From the IMG/VR virus record IMGVR_UViG_3300025771_000005, positions 1 to 37,817 of that record: DNA of 37,817 bases. One strand, 5' to 3'. The notes below the pieces were generated by a model. That model was given only the letters and a program-made list of their open reading frames with translations. It ran no database searches and had not been told where the DNA came from. This document shows positions 31,045-37,817 of this stretch, piece by piece. Each line of letters opens with the position of its first letter. Positions within the stretch are counted from its first letter, which is position 1. Made by a program: the position numbers and the translations under genes. Source of the DNA: a virus.

Positions 31045-31509
31045 CTAAAGCTCCATCTCAAAGTGTCGATACGTTTCCAAGAAGCCCTTATCTTGCACGC
31101 AACGTGAAAATCCAATTCTTCCGTCAGCTTCTATGGCAGCTAACTCGCCCTGCTTTGCTACTTCCTTGAGAACATTTATGGCTGCGTTCATCCAGACGTT
31201 CATGTCAGTGCCACCCATATACTCAATGTATAGCGTTTGCCTCTGAGGGTGCCTCATGACGCATGTTGTGAATGCGGCAATCAACGTGTCCTGCATATAC
31301 ACAGCCCATATCAAGCTGCGGCCTTCTAGTATGTCTCTCACAACGTCTTCCATAGAAGAGTTGCGTTCGTTTCTCCGGATTGATGGCTCAAGCAGTGATA
31401 GCGTTTTCTCAACACCCGCTTGGACGTCTTCCACAATGGGTTCAATCCGAATAGTCGGCTTTCGTTCAAAGTTTACAACATTATCAGTCAAACGTGAACC
31501 CTCATCCAT
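31045..31509 (-). CDS. GNAT-like acetyltransferase-fold protein
   Basis: 154 residues from ATG 31509, overlapping the upstream gene by 8 bases. The first half is helical (VEKTLSLLEPSIRRNERNSS). The second half has SLIWAVYMQDTLIAAFTTCV, LYIEYMGGTDMNVWM and IEADGRIGFSRCVQDKGFLE, a strand order like the GNAT fold and like proteins annotated GNAT in phage tail operons. The acetyl-CoA loop (R/Q-x-x-G-x-G/A) is not convincing, so it may be a structural derivative. Role in the virion unknown. Confidence 0.55.
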   Translation of the reverse strand: MDEGSRLTDNVVNFERKPTIRIEPIVEDVQAGVEKTLSLLEPSIRRNERNSSMEDVVRDILEGRSLIWAVYMQDTLIAAFTTCVMRHPQRQTLYIEYMGGTDMNVWMNAAINVLKEVAKQGELAAIEADGRIGFSRCVQDKGFLETYRHFEMEL

Positions 31510-32155
31510 GCAACCTCGTAATCGCAATCGTTGACGCAGGCGCGGCAGGTGCAAATGCAGTTGCCACTGTCGCATCTAAAAACCCGCTTGTGCTGTCTAC
31601 TGCCCACATGGCCTCTAAATAATCGTTAGCACTCACATCAAAGATTGCAGAGCGCGACACAACTAAAACAGAGCCGTTTTGGTGCAGCGCGTTCTTCATC
31701 GTTGACCCCGTAACGTCAACACCGTTTATGCGAGGCCAAAACCAGAAGTTGACTGTGCTGCTAGATGTTGATGCAATCTGCGCGGAAAAGCTAATCATGT
31801 ATTGACCCGCTTCCTCAAAGACAATGCGCGAGGCAGGCGTGCCGTTTGTGACCCCATCGGCAATGCTAGAAGTGTACGTTAAAGCGTACGCTGTGTTTAT
31901 AGCTGCTGCTGTCTGGTCTGCCGTCACTGCGCCAGCGTATTGACCATCCTCCAGAACGATCTGCACGAACTCGTTATTCTTGGACACGACTGGATAGCCG
32001 TTCACCTCATCCCATAAGATGATGCCGTTATCAGACGGGTTATCGTCTGCAGTCTTAAAGCCTAACTTTGACAAGTTGAGCGACAGATACTGCGTGAGCT
32101 GTCTGCCCCACTGGTCAAGGTTTGCTCCGATAACTGGCAGCGTTGGGATCGGCAT
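31502..32155 (-). CDS. Virion protein with C1q/TNF-like jelly-roll domain
   Basis: 217 residues. The N-terminus IPTLPVIGANLDQWGRQLTQ resembles virion-anchoring starts. About residues 85-215 read like a jelly-roll: NTAYALTYTSSI, ASRIVFEEAGQYMISFSAQI, NFWFWPRINGVDVTGSTM, VSRSAIFDVSANDYLEAMWA. Such domains occur at phage tails and collars as trimeric receptor-binding parts. The start overlaps the nozzle stop. Receptor and oligomer state cannot be told. Confidence 0.65.
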   Translation of the reverse strand: MPIPTLPVIGANLDQWGRQLTQYLSLNLSKLGFKTADDNPSDNGIILWDEVNGYPVVSKNNEFVQIVLEDGQYAGAVTADQTAAAINTAYALTYTSSIADGVTNGTPASRIVFEEAGQYMISFSAQIASTSSSTVNFWFWPRINGVDVTGSTMKNALHQNGSVLVVSRSAIFDVSANDYLEAMWAVDSTSGFLDATVATAFAPAAPASTIAITRLHG

Positions 32156-34035
32156 TACCGTTTACCCCCTTGCTGCGCATCAACACGAACAATGCCAAGC
32201 CTGAAGTTGGAACCGTCATCTGGCTCCACGCGCATCTTAAATTGACGGCCAGCGAAGCGTAGCCCTGTCGGCGTTGCGGGGTTAAACGGGCCGTGCTCTG
32301 TCTCGTCGCCATTCGGGTAAAAGCGAGACTTGAACTTCACCTGAACGTCACCCTTTGCGCGTTCATCTGCAATCATCTGGGTTACGTGTGTAATGTTGTC
32401 GCCGTTGCCTAGCTGTATCGGGCCAGTCTCAGCAAACATATTTGTCGCGCCAATGTTTGACTGCTCATGCTCGTAAACATCTGTGCTTTCTAAGAGCAAT
32501 GGATGGCGGAATACGCCGCGCGGTGCGCCTGCGGTGCGAGATAGCGATCCAATGTGCCAGTGGTTTTCTTTGAAATCGTAGGCAACGTATTTGTCGATCT
32601 CACCTGTATCGGTCTGCGCATCAGATTGATAGAACCACCAGACTTCGCCAAACTCTGAATTATTCCACGCCCAAACCTTAGATTTGTTTGTGTCCTGTAT
32701 CTCGCCAAACACATGGTCAAACACATCGCACGGTATTTCTTGCACGACGTTACCATCGAAACGGAAAAAGCCACGTTGGCCCATCCAAAATACGCCTGCA
32801 TCCGTGTCAACTGCCGCCGCGCGGGATATTGCACCGCAGGCTGTGCCGACACGTTGGAAGCCATAAATGAACGGCGGGCCGCTGTATCTTGCGCTGTGCG
32901 CGTCGATGTCAGTTAGTATCAAAACCTGACCGCGTGTGCGAATACCCTGCATTATCTGGCCAGCAGTCTGCAGCTCAATGTCGCCAGCTTGGTTTGCGGA
33001 TGTTGGCGTCCACGCGGTGTTATCCTCAATGTCGCACCACTGCACTTTGCGTGGGTTATTCCCAGCGCCTAACGCAAAAATAATACGCTCCTCGGTGACA
33101 ACCGCACCAAGATTTCCTATTGGCGCGTTAGAGATTTGCGCTGCATCACTCGATGTATTTAACTGCCACTCGTACAGCTTGCCGTCAGCATATGAACAAG
33201 CGATCAAATACTCGCCCCAGTTGTCCAGTGACCATGTGTTTGCCTCTGAGTAAGAGCCAAATTCAGACCTTTCAACACCATATGCGCCAACACCATAGTT
33301 ACCGTACCCGTAGCCTGTTTCTAACGTGCTATGCTCGTCTCCAGCCGTAAGGCCAGTCGGCGTGATGTCATAGAACATGTTATTTGATGTAGCCACTCTT
33401 AATTCGTTGTATGATCCGCCCGCATAAAAACGCGATCCATCGTTGGCTTCCCATGTGTGAAAACCGCGTATCGGATTTACGCTAATCGCTTTCTGCTTCA
33501 AGCTAATATTATCGATGTACCATTCAGGCGTTACCGTTTGCAGCTTATTGACCATGATAGTGACAGTCCCCGCTGCCGTAATATCAAAGTCAAAACTATG
33601 CGATCCATTTGCCACTTCTTCGCTGAGATATATTACCTCATCTGGGCCAAATATGTCTTCTCCAACTCTAACTCTTATAGTGTTGCTTTCACCCAAACCA
33701 CCAACATCAAATGTTATCCTATGCTTGGCAGGGATCACGCTAATATCTTGCGTCAGTGTGGTGGCCGATGGGTAGTTATGTGTCGCGGTATTTGGATAGG
33801 TTCCTGAACTAGAAATTGTCCACCCAGTGGCTGCTGTCCAAGATGTATCAGGTATCGTTGAGAAGTCTCCGTTAGAAACTAGCTCAGCGCCAATCCGCGA
33901 AGTCCATCCACCAACTGGGCGCAGCGTATTGTCACGCCAACGCACGAGTGACGCGTCCTGCCACCTGCCTTGACCCTCTAAGTCCGTGCCGTTCTTATAT
34001 ACGCCTGCTGGCAAGTCTATCGGTACTAACGTCAT
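32155..34035 (-). CDS. Tail nozzle / P22 gp10-like stabilisation protein with inserted carbohydrate-binding-like module
   Basis: 626 residues. The start PAGVYKNGTDLEGQGRWQDA then LVRWRDNTLRPVGGW is typical of the gp10-like nozzle family; later come HTWEANDGSRFYAGGSYNEL, SLDNWGEYLIACSYADGKLY and VFWMGQRGFFRFDGN, consistent with repeated beta-propeller blades. Residues about 48-182 (nucleotides 33489-33894) break in with ELVSNGDFST..WTAATGWT..SFDFDITAAGTVTIM..WYIDNISLK, the layout of CBM4/9-type beta-sandwiches. The nozzle closes the tail channel; the insert may touch surface glycans. Function of the insert is inferred. Confidence 0.7.
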   Translation of the reverse strand: MTLVPIDLPAGVYKNGTDLEGQGRWQDASLVRWRDNTLRPVGGWTSRIGAELVSNGDFSTIPDTSWTAATGWTISSSGTYPNTATHNYPSATTLTQDISVIPAKHRITFDVGGLGESNTIRVRVGEDIFGPDEVIYLSEEVANGSHSFDFDITAAGTVTIMVNKLQTVTPEWYIDNISLKQKAISVNPIRGFHTWEANDGSRFYAGGSYNELRVATSNNMFYDITPTGLTAGDEHSTLETGYGYGNYGVGAYGVERSEFGSYSEANTWSLDNWGEYLIACSYADGKLYEWQLNTSSDAAQISNAPIGNLGAVVTEERIIFALGAGNNPRKVQWCDIEDNTAWTPTSANQAGDIELQTAGQIMQGIRTRGQVLILTDIDAHSARYSGPPFIYGFQRVGTACGAISRAAAVDTDAGVFWMGQRGFFRFDGNVVQEIPCDVFDHVFGEIQDTNKSKVWAWNNSEFGEVWWFYQSDAQTDTGEIDKYVAYDFKENHWHIGSLSRTAGAPRGVFRHPLLLESTDVYEHEQSNIGATNMFAETGPIQLGNGDNITHVTQMIADERAKGDVQVKFKSRFYPNGDETEHGPFNPATPTGLRFAGRQFKMRVEPDDGSNFRLGIVRVDAQQGGKR

Positions 34036-34931
34036 GCCTGCGATCCATAAATTGTTCCGTTATTCACAACTGTGATTGATGTGCCTGAGATTGCAGCGCC
34101 CCCCGCTGCACCAGAGCCACCACCCGCTGCGCCCCAACCGCCGCCACCGTCACCAACGTAAGTCGCAGTGCCAGCGCCACCTGCGTTGCCAAGCGACCCG
34201 CCTGTACCGCCTGTTCCGATTGGCCCTGCGGGGTCTGACGTGCCTCCCGCTCCGCCTGAGCCGTTTAGGATGCGTCCACCACCGCCGCCGCCGTTTACGC
34301 GAAGGCCCTCAAACCAGTTGGAGCCTGCACCGCCGCCCCCACCAGTGCCACCGCCTACGCCGCGCCCACCGCCGCCGCCTGAGTACACGTCCTGTGGCGC
34401 GCTTGTGCCTGATTGGCCGACGGCTCCGCCTGTTCCGCCAGAGTAGATTGTGCCGTTCTCATGGCGACCACGGCCACCGTTACCGCCACCTGCGCCACCG
34501 CCGCCTCCGCCGTAGCCTGAGCCTCCTCCGCCGCCGCCACCGCCGCCCGCGATGTATGCGCCAGATTGGTTGGTGATCGTCACGCCTGTCGCGCTGTTAT
34601 CAATCGCTGGCCCGCCGCTTTGTGCTGCGCCGTCATAGCCGCCGCCGTTTCCGCCGCGACCAATGATGTAGCCAGAGTTAAAGATTGTTACCTTGCCGCT
34701 CATGCTGCTCGGTATGATTAATCCGCCAACCGTCACATCGTCAGACCAGATGTAAACGCCAGACGCGATGCTAACGATAACCTTGTCGCTGCCGTTCCAT
34801 CCCTCTGACGTAAGATACGTGCTAAGGTTTAGCTCTTGCTGGTTAGATGTAATCGTAAACTCGAAGACACCAGCCGTTCTAAAGCCAAAGCCCCTAGCTG
34901 ACATTCCTCCGAAGGTTGATAGTGCTGGCAT
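34032..34931 (-). CDS. Glycine-rich adhesin-like protein
   Basis: 299 residues. A beta-type N-terminal domain (about 20-88: GVFEFTITSNQQELNLSTYL, DKVIVSIASGVYIWSDDVTV) is followed by about 190 residues dominated by Gly runs between short loops such as HENGTIYSG, APQDVYSG and NWFEGLRVNG. The end is TSITVVNNGTIYGSQA. Repeated Gly stretches with variable loops recall the polyglycine-II sandwich of the T-even gp38 (phage S16) receptor-binding tip. The start overlaps the stop of the upstream fibre-like gene by one base. Adhesin role is inferred. Confidence 0.65.
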   Translation of the reverse strand: MPALSTFGGMSARGFGFRTAGVFEFTITSNQQELNLSTYLTSEGWNGSDKVIVSIASGVYIWSDDVTVGGLIIPSSMSGKVTIFNSGYIIGRGGNGGGYDGAAQSGGPAIDNSATGVTITNQSGAYIAGGGGGGGGGSGYGGGGGGAGGGNGGRGRHENGTIYSGGTGGAVGQSGTSAPQDVYSGGGGGRGVGGGTGGGGGAGSNWFEGLRVNGGGGGGRILNGSGGAGGTSDPAGPIGTGGTGGSLGNAGGAGTATYVGDGGGGWGAAGGGSGAAGGAAISGTSITVVNNGTIYGSQA

Positions 34932-35731
34932 TATGCAAATTCCGTCTGGCTCGCTAATACAGTGTAAGTGTCCGTCGCCGTCTTAATGATGGTAAACGTA
35001 TATACGTCAATTCCGCTAGGGTTCCCGCTGGCTGGCGCTGATCCGCCCTGCCACTTAGGTGTAACCGCAGTGCCGTCAATTTGATATGCGCTGAGATAGT
35101 ATGCAGTCGCACCCTGCGTCATCGCAACGCTAACCGTAATGCTTTCGCCATTGGCAAGCATGCTGTTTAGCGTTGTGCTGCCATCGCCGCGAAAGTTAAT
35201 TGTGCGATTGGCTGTTTGATCTGCAGTGTAAAGCTCAACGGCCTGCGTCTTGCAGTCAAAGGTAATTGTGCCAGTCGTGCTTGTCTGCGTTGTGACCTTC
35301 TCGACGACTTCCTCGATTTTAGTCGTGCCGTTCAAGTCTGCGTCTGTGTTTGTGTAAGTGGCAACGTCAGTCATGGCAACTTGCACCATTGTGCCGTCGT
35401 CATTCACGACTACGCGGTCTGCGTCTGCAAGCGTTGTAGATGTCGCGGCTGTGTCGCCGTCTATTACGTTAAGCTCGGAGAACGTAACAGTCGCCCCGCC
35501 TAAGATGTTCAGCTCGTCAACTGTGACAGTTGCGCCAGTCAATATGTTAAGCTCGGCAGCGCTTGACGTGACTGCAGTCCCGCTGACGCTCCACGAACCC
35601 GCCGTCAGGTCTGGCGTAATCTCAAGATCGCCGTCTAGGTAATTGGCAACGGTGTCAAGTGTGCTGTTAAGAGTAGTACCCCATGTGCCGTCAGAACCGC
35701 CGACTATGGGTTTTGTTAGCGTGATAGCCAT
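34931..35731 (-). CDS. Fibre-like structural protein
   Basis: 266 residues. The N-terminus ITLTKPIVGGSDGTWGTTLN resembles anchor domains of short-tailed phage fibres. Residues about 55-100 hold three degenerate copies of (S/D)ELN(I/V)-x-x-GATVT, the trimeric shaft type. The C-terminal part (about 150-266: GTITFDCKTQAVELYTADQT, ESITVSVAMTQGATAYYLSA, YTFTIIKTATDTYTVLASQT) is a beta-sandwich seen in phage tail proteins. Probably part of the distal tail along with the glycine-rich neighbour. Confidence 0.7.
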   Translation of the reverse strand: MAITLTKPIVGGSDGTWGTTLNSTLDTVANYLDGDLEITPDLTAGSWSVSGTAVTSSAAELNILTGATVTVDELNILGGATVTFSELNVIDGDTAATSTTLADADRVVVNDDGTMVQVAMTDVATYTNTDADLNGTTKIEEVVEKVTTQTSTTGTITFDCKTQAVELYTADQTANRTINFRGDGSTTLNSMLANGESITVSVAMTQGATAYYLSAYQIDGTAVTPKWQGGSAPASGNPSGIDVYTFTIIKTATDTYTVLASQTEFA

Positions 35732-35746
35732 GTGATGTCTCCTTTG

Positions 35747-35768
35747 CTGCTAACATACAGCAGTTTTT
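35747..35768 (+). terminator. Weak plus-strand hairpin with T-run in the 46-bp gap
   Basis: CTGCT pairs with AGCAG around a 7-base loop and is followed by TTTTT on the plus strand. No plus-strand gene precedes it, so it could block antisense transcription or be fortuitous. Confidence 0.3.
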
Positions 35769-35777
35769 AGCTTTCGT

Positions 35778-36635
35778 CTATGTTAGTGGGCTTTCATCAA
35801 CCCATGTGTCAGTGTCTTCGGATACGTCTGTCCATATGTCAGTATCCTCAGATATGTTTGTCCAAGTGCCGCTTGCCTCTGCGACAAGTGACCATGTGTC
35901 TGTGTCTTCTGCCTGATCTGTCCAGATGTCGCCATCTTCCGCAAGGTCAATCCACTTCTCGGATAGCGACGCAAGCATTATTGATGTTGCCTGCGTTAGT
36001 AATGCGTTGCTGCTGTAAGTGACCGATGCTGCGATAATTTGGGTTGCTTCGCCAGCGCTTACTGCGCCTGTCTTTGTGCGTATGCGGCCTCCAGACACAA
36101 GCGGCGTGGACGTGGCGAGCGCAGACGCGCCCGTTGGCCTAACAATCAACGGCTGTACGGATGAGTGCGAGGATATTGCGTAGTCAACGTAATTGACCGC
36201 CCAGTAGTCTGCTTCGACGTACAAGCTGCGCGGCACAATGTAGGCGTCGAATGTTGCGTTAGCCCCGATTAGCGTTGTGGCTGCGGCTTGGCTTAGTGAG
36301 CCGTTTGTCCTTACACGATACCCGCCGACAAGCGTTGTGCCTGTGCTGCTAGAACGTACACCCGCAGTGCGGATGCGAACTGAGCCAGTGACTGTAGCAG
36401 ATGCTGGGCTTTGCGACACGCCTGCAGCAACGACGCGGTTGCCGCCGAATAGCGAAGTAACCTCGCCCTCCGACAGCATCGCCGCGATCTGCACGCGTGT
36501 TGGCGCTGTAAGTGTTGTGCTTGTGCCGTCAGACTGCGCTGCGGCAAACTTGGCATCGCCAACCGCATACCCCTCCAGCCAGTATGTCTCACCGCCTGAT
36601 GCGCTCGGCTCTGGCTGGACGTAGTATGCGGTCAT
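35778..36635 (-). CDS. Repeat-containing virion protein with Trp decapeptide tail
   Basis: 285 residues. The start TAYYVQPEPSASGGETYWLE is followed by imperfect 20-residue repeats (GGNRVVAAGVSQSPASATVT, GSVRIRTAGVRSSSTGTTLV, GGYRVRTNGSLSQAAATTLI). A middle section (IVPRSLYVEADYWAVNYVDY) comes next, and from residue 228 there are six units of about ten residues, each beginning with Trp (e.g. WTDQAEDTDT, WTNISEDTDI). Acidic-Trp repeats like this are not a domain I can name. Position among fibre genes suggests a distal tail component. Confidence 0.65.
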   Translation of the reverse strand: MTAYYVQPEPSASGGETYWLEGYAVGDAKFAAAQSDGTSTTLTAPTRVQIAAMLSEGEVTSLFGGNRVVAAGVSQSPASATVTGSVRIRTAGVRSSSTGTTLVGGYRVRTNGSLSQAAATTLIGANATFDAYIVPRSLYVEADYWAVNYVDYAISSHSSVQPLIVRPTGASALATSTPLVSGGRIRTKTGAVSAGEATQIIAASVTYSSNALLTQATSIMLASLSEKWIDLAEDGDIWTDQAEDTDTWSLVAEASGTWTNISEDTDIWTDVSEDTDTWVDESPLT

Positions 36636-36638
36636 GCT

Positions 36639-36842
36639 TTAGCCTTTGTCTGGTAGCTCTTTCTTGAGCATCTCTACGAACGCGTTGCGCCCAACTCTAA
36701 GCTGATCCAAGTTGAACTCCGCGCTGCCAATCTTTTGCTCTAAGCTGTTAATGTGATTAATGCACATTTTCGCAGTGTCGTTCAACTCGTCTTCAGTGTA
36801 GTCTACATCGTCAATCGTGATGACCTTTTTGTCTTCAGTCAT
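36639..36842 (-). CDS. DUF6447-like small protein
   Basis: 67 residues from ATG 36842 with AAGGAG seven bases upstream. DKKVITIDDVDYTEDELNDT, then KMCINHINSLEQKIGSAEFN and RNAFVEMLKKELP match the DUF6447 pattern (short strand pair, then a coiled-coil helix ending in a hydrophobic tip). Recurrent in phage tail modules; role unknown. Confidence 0.7.
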   Translation of the reverse strand: MTEDKKVITIDDVDYTEDELNDTAKMCINHINSLEQKIGSAEFNLDQLRVGRNAFVEMLKKELPDKG

Positions 36843-36858
36843 TTGATCTCCTTTTATG

Positions 36859-37170
36859 TTATTCAGCGGCCCACGGTACTCCCGCTGCGCTGGTTGGGGT
36901 TTTGTCAGCTTCAATCTTGGCAGCAATCGCCGCCTCGACATCCGCTTGGTTTACTTCGGCTTGCGCCCATGCAATGCAGTTGGCTTCCGTTACGCTATCG
37001 TAAGCAATGAAGCCATCCGCATCCGCATCTGGTGTGTGGCTAGTTGTGCCATAGCTAGACGCAGAGTAATCACCGTCTACGCCTGTGCAACGCCAGTGGA
37101 TTACAGTAATGCCACCGTCTGCCAAGTTACGTTCTGTCATTGGTACTGACCATGTGTATGTAATTGCCAT
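36859..37170 (-). CDS. DUF7936-like small tail-module protein
   Basis: 103 residues from ATG 37170 with GGAG upstream. AITYTWSVPMTERNLADGGI then TVIHWRCTGVDGDYSASSYG match a small conserved family found next to fibre genes in marine phages. The middle has a strand-turn (GFIAYDSVTEANCIAWAQAE) and the end is a helix (VEAAIAAKIEADKTP). Possibly a fibre-assembly or chaperone-like partner; not proven. Confidence 0.7.
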   Translation of the reverse strand: MAITYTWSVPMTERNLADGGITVIHWRCTGVDGDYSASSYGTTSHTPDADADGFIAYDSVTEANCIAWAQAEVNQADVEAAIAAKIEADKTPTSAAGVPWAAE

Positions 37171-37180
37171 GATGTTTCTC

Positions 37181-37817
37181 CTATATTGCAGCAATGATGA
37201 ACGCTAGTAATTCGCTGTAGCGAACACCCATGCGTGATCTTTCTTCGCCAGTTTCTTCGTCAGTCCAAGTTGTGTGAATGAACATGGCGTAGTCACCAGC
37301 ATCTAATCCTTCAGCCTCAAATGCAGCTTGTAGGTCTTGTGCAATGATACCAAAGTGCGTTCTGGCTTCATCGCCTTTTTCTTCTACAGCATCTTGCCAG
37401 CGGAACTTGCGCAGTAAACCTTTAGCAGCTACAGCGACACGTTGCTCTGCGTCTGTTAGCTCTGCAATGTCTTGCTTTTCGTTGCGGTCAGATGTTTGGA
37501 TTGTGCCGTTGGTGGCGTATACGTCATCCCAGCGATACCCCGCTGAACCTAAGTCCTTTGAATTGTCTGCGCCCGCTCCAGTGTCGGTTACTGGGAAAAT
37601 ACCATTCGCATAAAAACCAATTCCACAAGGTTGTGAGGAGCTTCCTGCAATATACATATATCTAACTGAACTTATAACAGTAGACCCAATACTCCCCACA
37701 GAGGTGCCGTCTTTGTAGAAGTTAAAAAGATTTCCGTCATCAACAAGTCGGTTTGCATAGAAAACAGCGTCTGTTGTTAAGGATGGATCTCTTGTACCCA
37801 CAATGGCACCGTCTGCT
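37181..37817 (-). CDS. Tail fibre protein, C-terminal part with S74 chaperone domain (continues at 2404-1)
   Basis: The open 5' side joins in phase to 1-2404 once the 59-bp repeat is merged. The shaft ends around GIGFYANGIFPVTDTG and YRWDDVYATNGTIQTSDRNE. The C-terminal about 100 residues, DRNEKQDIAELTDAEQRVAV, FRWQDAVEEKG, HFGIIAQDLQAAFEAEGLD, YSELLAFIIAAI, are the S74 intramolecular chaperone, which helps trimerise and then cleaves itself. The final hydrophobic helix is typical of this domain. Confidence 0.9.
   Translation of the reverse strand, partial: ADGAIVGTRDPSLTTDAVFYANRLVDDGNLFNFYKDGTSVGSIGSTVISSVRYMYIAGSSSQPCGIGFYANGIFPVTDTGAGADNSKDLGSAGYRWDDVYATNGTIQTSDRNEKQDIAELTDAEQRVAVAAKGLLRKFRWQDAVEEKGDEARTHFGIIAQDLQAAFEAEGLDAGDYAMFIHTTWTDEETGEERSRMGVRYSELLAFIIAAI
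37759..37817. repeat. Right copy of 59-bp terminal direct repeat
   Basis: Exact copy of 1-59. See the left copy for interpretation: circularly closed genome of about 37,758 bp, cut inside the tail-fibre gene. Confidence 0.9.

Noticed and set aside
34076-34576. Long plus-strand Arg/His/Leu-rich frame
   Set aside because: Antisense shadow of the glycine-rich adhesin gene; Gly codons read backwards give Pro/Arg/His.

Overview
This window is, in all likelihood, one complete phage genome drawn as a linear contig. The first 59 bases (1-59) are repeated exactly as the last 59 (37759-37817). The minus-strand reading frame of a long tail fibre crosses that junction without interruption, so the sequence closes to a circle of about 37,758 bp. 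The cut falls inside the fibre gene. Such an overlap is usual for circular or terminally redundant phage assemblies.

The virion genes point to a short-tailed (podovirus-like) phage. There is an SU10-type major capsid protein, a long portal, two tandem adaptor-like proteins, a P22 gp10-like tail nozzle, a set of internal or ejection proteins, and no tape measure, tail tube or sheath. I see no integrase, repressor, DNA polymerase or RNA polymerase, so a lytic phage using host polymerases is the simplest reading. Host is inference only: the small-protein families and the Gly-Asp-Asn-Gly-Gly-Pro-Pro motif suggest a probably aquatic alphaproteobacterium.

Layout. (a) 1-2404 minus: N-terminal 801 codons of the tail fibre. 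(b) 2408-11991 minus: a structural protein, two adaptor paralogs, major capsid, scaffold, portal, an ADP-ribosyltransferase-like protein next to the portal, and a chain of very small genes with overlapping stop/start codons. (c) 12000-12230: divergent control region. (d) 12230-13717 plus: papain-like protein, small genes and an HNH endonuclease lying just after a terminator. (e) 13714-16932 minus: large terminase, a 343-bp gap, a micro-gene, small terminase, DUF6378 and an unknown gene. (f) 16958-17092: a symmetric operator-like repeat cluster with an 18-bp palindrome. (g) 17118-23030 minus: nucleic-acid metabolism (PD-(D/E)XK-like, PP-loop ATP pyrophosphatase/PAPS-reductase-like, primase-helicase, SSB-like, exonuclease, RuvC-like resolvase, ribbon-helix-helix regulator). 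(h) 23131-24893 plus: membrane proteins, holin, T7-lysozyme-like amidase and a likely unimolecular spanin. (i) 24965-26262 minus: second HNH gene, again just after a terminator, and five small genes. (j) 26657-37170 minus: internal virion proteins, GNAT-like protein, nozzle, glycine-rich adhesin-like protein, fibre-like proteins and small conserved genes, followed by the C-terminal part of the fibre.

How it fits together: the replication block supplies primase-helicase, SSB, exonuclease and resolvase to a host replisome. TerS/TerL package the genome into a capsid built by scaffold, capsid protein and portal. Internal proteins, probably including the ART-domain protein, are likely ejected with the DNA. 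The lysis cassette encodes holin, endolysin and spanin in order. Most neighbouring genes overlap by 1-17 bases, so translational coupling is pervasive. No tRNA genes, CRISPR arrays or insertion sequences were recognised.
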